Shown here piece by piece: positions 8,760 through 17,430 of a DNA stretch of 64,000 nucleotides. The notes under the pieces are model-generated. The model was not told the DNA's origin and did not search any database. It saw only the letters and a program-made list of their open reading frames with translations. The DNA is taken from the NCBI RefSeq assembly GCF_019049105.1, contig NZ_JAHQZR010000003.1:186001-250000 (forward strand). Reading direction: 5' to 3'. The stretch is from Leucobacter chinensis. GTDB lineage: Bacteria; Actinomycetota; Actinomycetes; Actinomycetales; Microbacteriaceae. Each line of letters opens with the position of its first letter. Within the stretch, counting starts at the first letter, position 1. Both the position numbers and the translations under genes were made by a program.

Positions 8760-9718
8760 CGGTTGCCCGAAACCGTCTGGCGCAGCCGCGGGTCGACAAT
8801 GCGTTGCAGCACGTCGGCGACAAAGCCAACAAACAAGACAAAGAAGGTGCTGACCACGAGAACCCCCTGAATGGTGATGTAGTCGTGCTGGTTAATGCCG
8901 CCGAGCAGCAAGCTGCCGAGACCGGGCAGCGTAAACACGCTCTCGACCACCACCGCGCCAATGAGCGCCGTCGAGAGTTCGATGCCGAGAATCGAAATGA
9001 CGGGCACCGATGCGTTGCGCAGGCCGTGCCGCACAAAGGCCTCGGCACCCCCAGATCCGTGCGCGCGGGCCGTGCGCAGGTAGCCGCTGCCGAGCACGTC
9101 AAGCGTGGCCGTGCGCACGTACCGGGCAAGCGACGCGCTCATGACAATCGCGATCGTGAGAACGGGCAGGGCGAGCGCCGTGAAAGCGGCACCCGGGTGT
9201 GACCAGCTCGCCCGTGGAAACCCACCCGACGGAAGCCAGCCGAGCGAGAGCGCGAACAGCCAGACGAGCAAGATGCCCACCCAGAATGTCGGCACCGCGA
9301 TGCCGAGCTGCGAGAAGCCAGAGAGCACCACGCCGTACCAGCGATCGGCCTTCACCGCCGCGGTCACACCGATAATGAGCGCGAGCACGACGGCGAGCGC
9401 AAACGATAGGAGCGTGAGCGGCAGGGTGACCGAGAGTCGCGCGACGATCTCAGGCCCGACCGGCAACCCGCTGATAAACGAGGTGCCGAAGTCGAGCCTG
9501 GCGATCGCCCCCACCCATGCCCCGAACTGCGTGAGCACCGGCAGGTCTGAGCCCACCTGGCGCTGCGCGGCGGCGATCTGCTCAGGGGTCGCATTGACCG
9601 AGAGCAGCGCGTTTGCCGGGTCGCCAGGCAGGAGCCTGAGCAGCACGAAGATCACGACCATCGCTGCCACAAACGAGAGCAGCAAAAAGCCGAAGCGGCG
9701 TGTTAGGTATCGAAGCAT
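8756..9718 (-). CDS. DppB-type peptide ABC transporter permease
   Basis: DppB/OppB-family permease of 320 residues. The first helix ends in RLLPGDPANALL, the usual DppB motif, and the EAA-loop region reads RTARAHGSGG...HGLRNASVP. VVESVFTLPGLGSLLL near the C-terminus is the conserved (V/E)xxFxxPGxG motif. It lies 24 nt downstream of the binding-protein gene in a five-gene transport unit. Confidence 0.9.
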   Translation of the reverse strand: MLRYLTRRFGFLLLSFVAAMVVIFVLLRLLPGDPANALLSVNATPEQIAAAQRQVGSDLPVLTQFGAWVGAIARLDFGTSFISGLPVGPEIVARLSVTLPLTLLSFALAVVLALIIGVTAAVKADRWYGVVLSGFSQLGIAVPTFWVGILLVWLFALSLGWLPSGGFPRASWSHPGAAFTALALPVLTIAIVMSASLARYVRTATLDVLGSGYLRTARAHGSGGAEAFVRHGLRNASVPVISILGIELSTALIGAVVVESVFTLPGLGSLLLGGINQHDYITIQGVLVVSTFFVLFVGFVADVLQRIVDPRLRQTVSGNR

Positions 9719-9742
9719 GCGGGTGCGGGTTCTCCTCGCGAA

Positions 9743-11260
9743 CTACTCTTTCACAATGTCGTAGGCGAAGAACTGCGAGTTGAGCCCGTTGACGGGGTAA
9801 CCGCTGACCTCTTTCGCCGAAACCACGATTTGTGGGTAGAGGTAGAGCCACACGCTCGCCGCGTCTTCGGCAATCTGCTCGTTCACCTTCGTGAGCAGTT
9901 CGGTCTGCTCATCTTCGGTGAGCGCCTGCTCGGCCTCAGCGACCCACTGCACGACATCGTCGTTCTCGTAGCCCCAGTAGAAGTCGGGGTTGCCGTACCA
10001 GACCACGTCGCGGTCGTTCACATGCTCCTGCAGCGTCGCCTCGAAATCGCGGTCCTGGAACACCTTCGAGTACCACTCATCGGCGCTAATCGTGTTGATG
10101 TTGACCGTGATGCCCACCTTGGCGAGCTCAGACTGTACGAACTCGGCCACAACGGGGTGCGGGTCGTAGCTCGGGGTGTCGAGCGTGAAGCTGAAGCCAT
10201 CGGCGAAGCCCGCGTCGGCGAGCAGCGAGCGCGACAGCTCGGGATCATAGGGGTTCACGGCCGTGAGGTCTGTGTACCAGGGGTCGGTCGGGGGCACCAT
10301 CGAGCCAATCTGCGTGCCGTACTCGCCCCAGATCGAGGTGAGCAGCTTCTCGGTATCAATTGCCGAGTAGATCGCTTTGCGCACCTTGGCGTCGGTGAAG
10401 GGTGCAACCCGGTCGTTGAACGCGAGCAGCTCCTTGGTCGTCGAGTCGCCGGCGCTAATCGTGTAGTCGTCGTTGCCCTCGAACTGCTCGAGCAGGTCAG
10501 GGCTCTGCACGCTCGTGATGAGGTCGAGCTGACCGGTTTGCAGGGCGTTGTTCTGCGCCGTGGCATCGGTGAAGTAGTTGAACTCGACGCCCGCGTTCTT
10601 CGCTGGCTCGCCCCAGTAATCGTCCCACCGCGTGAGCGCGAGCGAGCTGCCGCGCTTCCACTCGTCGAGCACGTACGGGCCGGTGCCGTCTTCGCTCGTG
10701 TTGAGGTCGGTCGCATCGGCGTTCACGATCCACACGTAGCTGAGGTTGTAGATGAACGAGATGGCGCGCTGTGAGAGCTTGAACACCACCGTGTGGTCGT
10801 CGGGGGTCTCGATGGCGTCGATCACGGCGAAGCTCGACTTGCGTGCCGACTGCGAATCTTCAGCGGTGACGGCCTCGATGCTCGCCTTCACGTCTTGCGA
10901 GGTCAGCGCCTTGCCCGAGTGGAAGGTGACGCCCTCGCGCAGGGTCACGGTGTAGACGAGGCCGTCTTCGCTCGCCTCAAAGCCCTCGGCGAGCAGGTTC
11001 TCAACCTCGCCGTCGTCGGTGAGTTTAAAGAGCCCTTCGTAGACGTTTCCAGTGAGCGCCTCGGTCACGCCCTGACCGCCGCCAGCCGTGTTCGAAAGGT
11101 TGACGGGTTCGTAGAGCGAGCCAACCGAGATGACGGCGTCTGCCCCGCCCTCCGGGGCAGCCTGCGAAGAGCAACCGGTCACGAGCAGGGTAAGCGCGGT
11201 TCCGGCCGCGAGGAAGAAAGCGCCGCGATGTTTGCGGGCGCCACGAGATACATTGGCCAC
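9743..11260 (-). CDS. Peptide ABC transporter substrate-binding lipoprotein
   Basis: Family-5 solute-binding protein of 505 residues. The signal peptide ends in the lipobox LVTGC, with the lipidated Cys at about residue 30. The signature SGKALTSQDV and GTGPYVL-type motif are present. It supplies the complete transporter encoded by the next four leftward genes. It belongs to the same broad family as the protein at 1080-2663 but is clearly diverged, so the two systems probably differ in ligand range. A DUF1684 gene ends 53 nt upstream on the same strand and may be co-transcribed. Confidence 0.9.
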   Translation of the reverse strand: MANVSRGARKHRGAFFLAAGTALTLLVTGCSSQAAPEGGADAVISVGSLYEPVNLSNTAGGGQGVTEALTGNVYEGLFKLTDDGEVENLLAEGFEASEDGLVYTVTLREGVTFHSGKALTSQDVKASIEAVTAEDSQSARKSSFAVIDAIETPDDHTVVFKLSQRAISFIYNLSYVWIVNADATDLNTSEDGTGPYVLDEWKRGSSLALTRWDDYWGEPAKNAGVEFNYFTDATAQNNALQTGQLDLITSVQSPDLLEQFEGNDDYTISAGDSTTKELLAFNDRVAPFTDAKVRKAIYSAIDTEKLLTSIWGEYGTQIGSMVPPTDPWYTDLTAVNPYDPELSRSLLADAGFADGFSFTLDTPSYDPHPVVAEFVQSELAKVGITVNINTISADEWYSKVFQDRDFEATLQEHVNDRDVVWYGNPDFYWGYENDDVVQWVAEAEQALTEDEQTELLTKVNEQIAEDAASVWLYLYPQIVVSAKEVSGYPVNGLNSQFFAYDIVKE

Positions 11261-11313
11261 AGTAGCCTCCAGTGGGTGAAGTGGTGAGTGAGAAGAAGAG
11301 CGTTCGGTGCGCC

Positions 11314-12072
11314 TTAGGCGGCGTACAGGTCGAAACCCTCGGCAAAGAGAACCTGCTTTTCACCGGCGTGAACGGGCAGGGCGAAGCGGTTTTGGGCGGG
11401 CGGCATCGGGCAGTTGTACTGCGCCGAGAAGCCGCACGGGGGCACAAAGGCCCGGTTAAAGTCGAGAATCACGGTGCCCGCCTCGGCGTCGCTGCCGCCG
11501 TCGGGACGCTCGACGAACAGGAAGCGGCCGGCGCCATAGGTTGCGTCGGCACCCTCGGCGCCGTTCGTCGCATCACCGAATACGAGCAGCAACACACCGC
11601 CGTCATCAAAGGCCGCGAAGCGGTAGTCGACGTCGTTCAGCGTGAAGGTAATGTCTCCCGGCACCACGAGCTCTCGCGTGCCGCCGTTGTCACGAATGTG
11701 CTCGAAGGGCACGGTGCGGTCTGCTGAGACCGGCGTGAAGCTCGCGGCGATCACCCAGCCGGGGTTAAACGCGAAGGCACTGATGCCATTAAACGCGCGG
11801 ATCGCGGCAGAGTTCGCATCCCAGCGACGCAGGCCGTACTCGGCTTCTCCGGTGCTCAGTGAGCGACGCGCGAGCGAGGTCACCGTCACGCCCTCTGGCG
11901 CCGATGCCTGCTCAGCCTCGACATCGACGGTTTCGCCAGCGCCAAACCAGCGCGTCTCAACGAGAGCAAGGTTGCCGGTTGGCCCGGTCACCGCGGCGGC
12001 GCGCTCGGAACGCCACGTATCGTGGCCTTCTCGCGACTGCTCGATGGCGGTAGTCAAAACAGAATCACTCAT
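11314..12072 (-). CDS. DUF1684 family protein
   Basis: Protein of 252 residues from the ATG at 12070-12072; an upstream in-frame start at 12195 would add 41 residues that do not look like protein. The C-terminal region has the DUF1684 hallmark pattern N-x5-P-C-x7-C-P-x-P-x2-N followed by HAGEK, here FNRAFVPPCG then YNCPMPPAQN. Function is unknown in this family; the paired cysteines could bind a metal or form a disulphide. No signal peptide is visible. It precedes the peptide transport operon by 53 nt on the same strand. A second, more divergent member sits at 52599-53465. Confidence 0.8.
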   Translation of the reverse strand: MSDSVLTTAIEQSREGHDTWRSERAAAVTGPTGNLALVETRWFGAGETVDVEAEQASAPEGVTVTSLARRSLSTGEAEYGLRRWDANSAAIRAFNGISAFAFNPGWVIAASFTPVSADRTVPFEHIRDNGGTRELVVPGDITFTLNDVDYRFAAFDDGGVLLLVFGDATNGAEGADATYGAGRFLFVERPDGGSDAEAGTVILDFNRAFVPPCGFSAQYNCPMPPAQNRFALPVHAGEKQVLFAEGFDLYAA

Positions 12073-12115
12073 AATACTGTCTATTATTTTACATAAGTAA
12101 AGCGAATGCCAATTC
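12073..12115 (-). promoter_or_regulatory. AT-rich promoter region of the DUF1684 gene
   Basis: The gap upstream of 12072 is markedly AT-rich for this genome (ATAATACTGTCTATTATTTT on the plus strand) and holds a small palindrome, TTACATAAGTAA (12089-12100). A promoter for the DUF1684-peptide transporter unit is likely here; exact -10 and -35 boxes are not certain. Confidence 0.4.
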
Positions 12116-12184
12116 ATTGCAAAGAGTGACAGATCTCGGCGTTCAACCGGCGCAACTGGCCGACAAGTGAGCGTTTCGAAAACG

Positions 12185-12583
12185 CTAGCCCGCAACCGCT
12201 TCGGGCGCCGGCAGGGTGCGCAGAGCCAGGGCCTGGCTCACCGCGAAGAGCAGAATGTCGATGGCGATCGCCACCACGATGAACGCGGCCAGCATCGACC
12301 CGGCCGTCATCGAGCACGCGGCCACGAGCAGCGCAGCCACGATGTTCACGCCCATGACGAGGCGTAGCGCGATGCGCAACCGCAGCTTCGCGACCATGAC
12401 CATCACGAGTCCGGCCCACACCACAACGACGCTGCCGGCGAGCGCGAGCAGCCACGCCGGCTGCGCGATCGTTCGGGCGATCTGCGCCGAGGCCACCGCG
12501 ACGGCGCCGCCGAGCAGCACGCAGTAGATGGCGTCGATGCGCAGGCTCCAGAGGCCGAGCGCTCTCCCGTTGATGCGTGTCAT
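12185..12583 (-). CDS. Small integral membrane protein, function unknown
   Basis: Protein of 132 residues with four hydrophobic helices (about residues 16-36, 42-62, 70-92 and 97-120) and short polar ends. It starts MTRINGRALGLWSLRIDA. It has no catalytic motif I recognise. It stands alone on the minus strand between the siderophore ATPase and the DUF1684 gene, with a long hairpin upstream (12634-12689). Similar small multi-helix proteins are common and uncharacterised in Actinobacteria. Confidence 0.7.
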   Translation of the reverse strand: MTRINGRALGLWSLRIDAIYCVLLGGAVAVASAQIARTIAQPAWLLALAGSVVVVWAGLVMVMVAKLRLRIALRLVMGVNIVAALLVAACSMTAGSMLAAFIVVAIAIDILLFAVSQALALRTLPAPEAVAG

Positions 12584-12633
12584 GCCCTCATTTTCTCACC
12601 AAACCCTGAATCTCTCGTTCCCTGCACTTTCAT

Positions 12634-12689
12634 CGAAAGGTCAAAAAGTGTCGATTTCAGCGAGATTTTCGACACTTTTTGACCTTTCG
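12634..12689. repeat. Long perfect intergenic hairpin (21-bp arms)
   Basis: The arm at 12634-12654 is the exact reverse complement of 12669-12689, with a 14-nt spacer. The arm core is GGTCAAAAAGTGTCGA. It sits between two minus-strand genes, 90 nt beyond the stop of the siderophore ATPase. No U-run follows the stem, so it is not a textbook terminator, although it could end the siderophore operon transcript. Confidence 0.8.
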
Positions 12690-12778
12690 AACACGAGAAT
12701 CGATCACACGCGGCGGATCATCGCGAGCCGCAGCCCGCGCCAGAACGTCTTCGCGTGCACGGGGGCCAGAAACCCGCG

Positions 12779-13594
12779 TCACACCTTCGCGCGCGGGAGC
12801 ACGATCGGCGAGCCGGTATCGGGGTCAGTGATGACGCGCGAGACGAGCCCGAAGACCCGCTCAACGGTGGCCTCGGTCATGAGTTCGCGGGGTGAACCCT
12901 GCGCCACGACCTCGCCGTCGCGCATCGCGATGAGGTGGTCGGCGTAACGCGCGGCCTGGTTGAGGTCGTGCAGCACGGCGACGACCGTTCGGCCGGCATC
13001 GCGCAGGCGCACAACGAGCTCGAGCACCTCAAGTTGGTGGGCGATATCGAGGTAGGTGGTGGGCTCGTCGAGCAAGAGAATCGGGGTTTCTTGGGCGAGT
13101 GACATCGCGATCCACACCCGCTGTCGCTGGCCACCGGAGAGCTCATCGATGTGCCGTTCGGCGAGCTCGGTGACGCCGGTGTCTCGCATCGCGCGCTCTA
13201 CGGCGATCTCGTCATCACGGCTCCACTGGGCGAGCACGCCCTGGTGCGGGTGGCGGCCCCTCGCAATGAGCTCTGAGACGGTGATGCCCTCGGGGGCGAT
13301 CGGCGTTTGCGGCAGCAGGCCGAGCTGGCGCGCGAACTGCTTGACCGAGGTTCGGCGAATGTCTGCGCCGTCGAGCAGCACTTTGCCCTCGCTCGGCCTG
13401 AGTAGGCGCGAGAGCATGCGCAACAGCGTCGACTTTCCGCAGGCATTCGGGCCAATGATCGCGGTGAACGAGCCCGTTGGCACCCGCACGGTGACATCGT
13501 GCAAAACGACGGTGCGCTCGTAGCCGCCCGAAACGTGCTCGGTTGTCAGGCGCGCCTCGGCGGCTGCTGCGGTGGGCGTTGCGAGATCGGTCAT
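12779..13594 (-). CDS. Iron-siderophore ABC transporter ATPase (FecE/FepC type)
   Basis: ABC ATPase of 271 residues. Walker A is GPNACGKST (48-56), the form usual in FecE/FepC proteins. The signature is LSGGQRQRVWIAMSLAQ, and Walker B ILLLDEPTTYLDIAHQ is the family-specific sequence. It energises uptake of ferric siderophore through the two permeases encoded before it. It overlaps the preceding permease by 4 nt and is the last gene of the five-gene operon 18441-12779. Confidence 0.93.
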   Translation of the reverse strand: MTDLATPTAAAAEARLTTEHVSGGYERTVVLHDVTVRVPTGSFTAIIGPNACGKSTLLRMLSRLLRPSEGKVLLDGADIRRTSVKQFARQLGLLPQTPIAPEGITVSELIARGRHPHQGVLAQWSRDDEIAVERAMRDTGVTELAERHIDELSGGQRQRVWIAMSLAQETPILLLDEPTTYLDIAHQLEVLELVVRLRDAGRTVVAVLHDLNQAARYADHLIAMRDGEVVAQGSPRELMTEATVERVFGLVSRVITDPDTGSPIVLPRAKV

Positions 13595-14622
13595 GAGCGT
13601 GCACTTTCACGAAAGAGGAGCCAGATGAGGTACAGGCCGCCGAGGCACACCGTCACGGCGCCGACGGGCAGGGTCGCGCCCGGAATCGCGTGCTGGGCAA
13701 TGAGATCGGAGGCCGAGAGCAAGAGCGCTCCGACTAGGGCCGCACCCACGAGATCGAGGGTTCCCTTGCGCCCCGTGATGCGGGTTGCGATGGGCGGTGC
13801 CGCGAGCGAGATAAAGGCGACGGGGCCCGCGACCGCGGTCACGAGGGCAGTGAGGGCAACGCCGACAATGACGATGAGGGCCTTGCTGCGCTCGAGCGGA
13901 ACCCCAAGCGCCGCCGCGGTGTCGTCACCGAGTTGCAGCTGCCTGAGCCTTCGGGCGAGCATCGGCAGCATCACGACGAGCGGCACGGCGACGGCCGCCG
14001 AGGCGATGACGACCGGCCACTCGACGCCGTTAATACTGCCTGCGCCCCACACCGCGGCTTCGGCGGCCAGCTCAAGATCGACGTTCACCGAGAACCACAC
14101 GTTGACCGAGGCGAGCATTGCAGAAACCGCGATTCCCACGATCACGAGCCTGAAACCACCCATGCCGCGGCGGTAGGCGAGCAGGTAAATGATCATGGCG
14201 GCGCCGATTCCGCCGACAATTGCGCCGACGGCCTGCGAGCCGTAACCGGTGTTGCCCATCATGAGCATGACGACGACACCCGTGTAGGCGCCGGTGTTCA
14301 GCCCCACGATGTCTGGACTGCCAAGTGGGTTGCGCGTAAGCGACTGGAACATCGCGCCGCTCACCCCGAGACAGGCCCCGAAGAGCACGGCCGCGAGGGC
14401 TCTGGGAGCGCGCCACTCAACGACGACCATGCGGTCGATTCCTGTGGCGCCGGGTGAGAGCGCGTTGAACACCTGCTCGATGGAGAGCGAGCGCGACCCG
14501 AGGGTGAGCGCCGCGAGCGAGCAGGCGACGACGGCGATGACGAGCAGCACTTGCACAACGATCGCGCGTCGTGTGGTGCGGCGGCTGAAGCGACCGGCGC
14601 GAAGAACAACCGTTGCGCTCAT
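13591..14622 (-). CDS. Iron-siderophore ABC transporter permease (FecCD family)
   Basis: Permease of 343 residues with about nine to ten membrane helices. FecCD landmarks are WRAPRALAAVLFGACLG...GAMFQSLTRNPLGSPDI near the N-terminus and GPVAFISLAAPPIATRITG in the C-terminal half. In the latter, AAP replaces the more usual GLVAPH, so this is the more divergent of the two permeases. It starts inside the stop of the preceding permease (ATGA). Confidence 0.93.
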   Translation of the reverse strand: MSATVVLRAGRFSRRTTRRAIVVQVLLVIAVVACSLAALTLGSRSLSIEQVFNALSPGATGIDRMVVVEWRAPRALAAVLFGACLGVSGAMFQSLTRNPLGSPDIVGLNTGAYTGVVVMLMMGNTGYGSQAVGAIVGGIGAAMIIYLLAYRRGMGGFRLVIVGIAVSAMLASVNVWFSVNVDLELAAEAAVWGAGSINGVEWPVVIASAAVAVPLVVMLPMLARRLRQLQLGDDTAAALGVPLERSKALIVIVGVALTALVTAVAGPVAFISLAAPPIATRITGRKGTLDLVGAALVGALLLSASDLIAQHAIPGATLPVGAVTVCLGGLYLIWLLFRESARS

Positions 14623-15638
14623 AGGGCAGCCACCTTCGTACGGCGCACGAGCGCGATGAGCACGGGGGCGCCGAGAAAGGCGGTGACGACGCCGACCTGA
14701 AGCTCGGCTGGCGAGACGATCACGCGCCCAAGAATGTCAGAGGTCAGCACTAACGTGGGGCCCAAGACGAGAGAGAAAGGGAGGATCCACCGCTGGTCTG
14801 GCCCGACCATGAAGCGCACGGCGTGCGGCACCATGAGGCCCACGAAGCCGATGGGGCCGACGGCCGCGGTTGCAGCACCACACATGAGGGTGACCGCGAT
14901 CATGCCGCGAGCGCGCGTGAAGCCCACGCGTGAGCCAACCGAGCGCGCAAGATCGTCGCCGAGGGCGAGGGCGTTCATGCCTCGCGCGGTCGTGAAGGCG
15001 AGCACGAGGCCTATCGCGATAAAGGGCAAGACGACCTGCATCGTGCCCTCGGGACGGTCGGCGAGACTGCCAGCGCCCCAGAAGCGCATGCGGTCGAAGG
15101 TGCGCGTATTGAGCATCGCGAGGGTGTGCGAGAAGCCCGTGAGCACGGCGCTCAGCGCAACACCGACGAGCGTGAGGCGTAGCGGCGTTGCGCCGCCCCC
15201 GCCCCTGGCCGCCACGAAGTACACGAGCATGCCAGCGGCAACAGCACCGATAAACCCGAACCAGAGGTACTGCGAGATGCGAGTCACCCCAAAGAGCGAA
15301 ACACCGAGCACGATCGCGAAACCGGCGCCCGCGTTCACCCCGAGAATGCCAGGGTCGGCGAGCGGGTTGCGCGTGAGACCCTGCATGAGTGCGCCCGAAA
15401 CGGCGAGCGCCGCCCCAACGAGCAGGCCGAGCAGCGTGCGGGGCACTCGAAGCGTGAGCACCGTGGCGTGGTCGATACTGCCATCGGGGTCAGTGAGCGC
15501 GGCCCACACCGTACTGAGCGGCAACCTCGCCGACCCAATCGCGATGCTCGCGGCGCACACGCAAGCGAGCACGACGAGCGAAACGCACAACCAAGCGATA
15601 CGGTGCCGCGACTTCGGCACCGGCGTGACAGCTCGCAC
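14619..15638 (-). CDS. Iron-siderophore ABC transporter permease (FecCD family)
   Basis: Permease of 339 residues, polytopic, with the FecCD motifs RVPRTLLGLLVGAALAVSGA, QGLTRNPLADPGILGVNAGA and GPIGFVGLMVPHAVR. The start is a GTG at 15636-15638 that overlaps the stop of the SIP-type gene by one base (TAGTG). It partners the next permease to form the heterodimeric channel of the siderophore importer. Confidence 0.93.
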   Translation of the reverse strand: MRAVTPVPKSRHRIAWLCVSLVVLACVCAASIAIGSARLPLSTVWAALTDPDGSIDHATVLTLRVPRTLLGLLVGAALAVSGALMQGLTRNPLADPGILGVNAGAGFAIVLGVSLFGVTRISQYLWFGFIGAVAAGMLVYFVAARGGGGATPLRLTLVGVALSAVLTGFSHTLAMLNTRTFDRMRFWGAGSLADRPEGTMQVVLPFIAIGLVLAFTTARGMNALALGDDLARSVGSRVGFTRARGMIAVTLMCGAATAAVGPIGFVGLMVPHAVRFMVGPDQRWILPFSLVLGPTLVLTSDILGRVIVSPAELQVGVVTAFLGAPVLIALVRRTKVAAL

Positions 15639-17398
15639 TAGCGCCCGGCCGTCGCAATCACTTCGAGGCTCTCGATGCCCCAGCCGAGCTTTTCACGTGA
15701 AACAAGCGACCAGCCGGCAGCCTCCACGAGCGCGAGGGTCGCCTCGGGAGTACGGGTCGGCACACCGAGCGCAGCGTAATCGACGAGGGCCTGCGCGGCA
15801 CTCGCCGCGGGGCTCAGCCCGTCAGGGCTCAGCCGTTCGATAAGCACGAGTCGCTCGGCAGCACCCGCGAGCGAGCGCAGGAGCGAAACGACCTCGGCAT
15901 CGCTGCGGTGGCCGAAGGCCAGGGCCGTCGCCACGAGATCGGCGCCCTCGGGCACGCCCTGGGCAAACGCCCACGGGGCCTCGTGCCCCACCTGACGTAG
16001 AACCGCGAGCGGGCCGGTCGACTCGAACACCGTGATGCTCGCGCCAACCTCGGCCTGCAATACCTCGCTGACCTCGAGCGCCCCCGGCCCCGTCACCGCG
16101 ACCTTCGGCGCCTCGCCCCACACGGCCTGACGCGTGAGGCCCGTGAGCACGTGCGGCAGGCCGCGGGCCTCGTCGACAAGCTCTTCGTAGTATTCAGTGT
16201 TCGTTTCGACCGAGGTGCGAAGCGATGATCCGCTCACGTGCTGCCAGGCCGAGCGGTCGCTGCCGAGCGCCTCGGGCAGCGCCTGAAGCGCGAGCACCTG
16301 GTCGGCCTCGCAGCCCACGTAGTGCTCCTGCTCGTGCTCGTCTTCGCAGAGCTCTTCGCCCAGGCGGTCGAGGCTCAGTAGCCCCTGGTCGTCGCATGCG
16401 ACGAGACCCGCCTGAACGAGCAACTCGGTGAGCGCGTCGAGCTCGCCCGCGGTGGCACGCAGCCTGGCGGCAAGCGTCTCGAGCGAGATCGGCTCTGCGG
16501 CGAGCGCGTCGAGCAGGCCGATACTGAGGGCCGCACGCACGGCGAACCAGGTGATGGGCATCTCTGGCAGCGTGGGCTCGTGAGCGATCTGGCCGGGGGC
16601 ATCGGCCTCTGGCGTCTTGTGCCAGTAACCGGTGATGTTGGTGTGCGACTTGGCCGCGCCGAGCGCTTTCGCGAGCTTGCGCACCGGCAGGAGCGCGCGG
16701 CTCTCGGCAGCGGCCCAGACGTACGGGGTTCCGCCGGGCACCTGCAGCTTGGCGACCGCCTCGGCGAGCGCCCGCTCGTCGTGTTCGTGGGCGATGACCC
16801 ACTCGACCTGATCGTTCGGGCCGAGCGAAAGCGCCTGCTTGGCGCGGGCATCGGCAATCGTGATCACCGCGCGCACGGGGGCAGCGCTCGGCCGCTCGTC
16901 GAAGTAGCGACCGATCGCGGGAAGCGCGGTCTCGTCGCCCGCGAGCAGCACCCAGTCGGCGTCGTCAGGAATGACGGTCGACGACTTGGGGCCGGCGAAC
17001 CAGAGCGCAGCGCCCACGGTGGCACGTTGCGCCCAGCTCGCTGCCGGCCCGTCGCCGTGCATCACGAAGTCGAGATCGAGCTCTCCCGTGGCGGCGTCGA
17101 AGCGGCGCGGGGTGTAGTCGCGGCCCAGCCTCGTCTCGGCGGGTGCCCACTCGATCCCGTTCGCGAGCTGCTCGGGCAGCACCTGAGCAATATCGCCATC
17201 ACTCGCAAAAATGAGCTTCACGTGGTCATCGAAGCCGGGGCTCGCGAAGGCGGGCAGGTCGTGCTGCCCGTTCGAGAACGCCGCGAGTTGCTCACCCGAG
17301 AGCGTGACCCTGCGCATGCGCGGTGTCACGTCGACGATGCGCGTGACGTGCACGCACCGCAGAACGAGCGGGTGAATGATGAGGTCGTGATGTGCCAT
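15638..17398 (-). CDS. Siderophore-interacting protein fused to a methyltransferase-like domain
   Basis: Protein of 586 residues in two parts. Residues 1-290 form a SIP/ViuB-type flavin reductase: RMRRVTLSG, the flavin motif RDYTPRRFD, GDETALPAIGR, WAAAESRALLP and the closing NITGYWHK. Such proteins release iron from imported ferric siderophores. Residues 295-586 resemble a class-I O-methyltransferase with an N-terminal winged-helix dimerisation region (ALSIGLLDALAAEPISLETLAARL), but the SAM loop is degenerate (TGPGALEV instead of D-x-GGGxG). It lies between the binding-protein and permease genes, so a role in siderophore handling is clear; what the second domain does is not. Confidence 0.85.
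   Translation of the reverse strand: MAHHDLIIHPLVLRCVHVTRIVDVTPRMRRVTLSGEQLAAFSNGQHDLPAFASPGFDDHVKLIFASDGDIAQVLPEQLANGIEWAPAETRLGRDYTPRRFDAATGELDLDFVMHGDGPAASWAQRATVGAALWFAGPKSSTVIPDDADWVLLAGDETALPAIGRYFDERPSAAPVRAVITIADARAKQALSLGPNDQVEWVIAHEHDERALAEAVAKLQVPGGTPYVWAAAESRALLPVRKLAKALGAAKSHTNITGYWHKTPEADAPGQIAHEPTLPEMPITWFAVRAALSIGLLDALAAEPISLETLAARLRATAGELDALTELLVQAGLVACDDQGLLSLDRLGEELCEDEHEQEHYVGCEADQVLALQALPEALGSDRSAWQHVSGSSLRTSVETNTEYYEELVDEARGLPHVLTGLTRQAVWGEAPKVAVTGPGALEVSEVLQAEVGASITVFESTGPLAVLRQVGHEAPWAFAQGVPEGADLVATALAFGHRSDAEVVSLLRSLAGAAERLVLIERLSPDGLSPAASAAQALVDYAALGVPTRTPEATLALVEAAGWSLVSREKLGWGIESLEVIATAGR
15689..15704. other. parS-like ParB site
   Basis: CTTTTCACGTGAAACA matches the widespread parS consensus TGTTTCACGTGAAACA at 14 of 16 positions, with the right half perfect. 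It lies inside the coding region of the SIP fusion gene; parS sites are often intragenic and origin-proximal. Confidence 0.5.
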
Positions 17399-17430
17399 GG
17401 CGATATTCCTTCAGGTGCCCCGAGTGCTCG

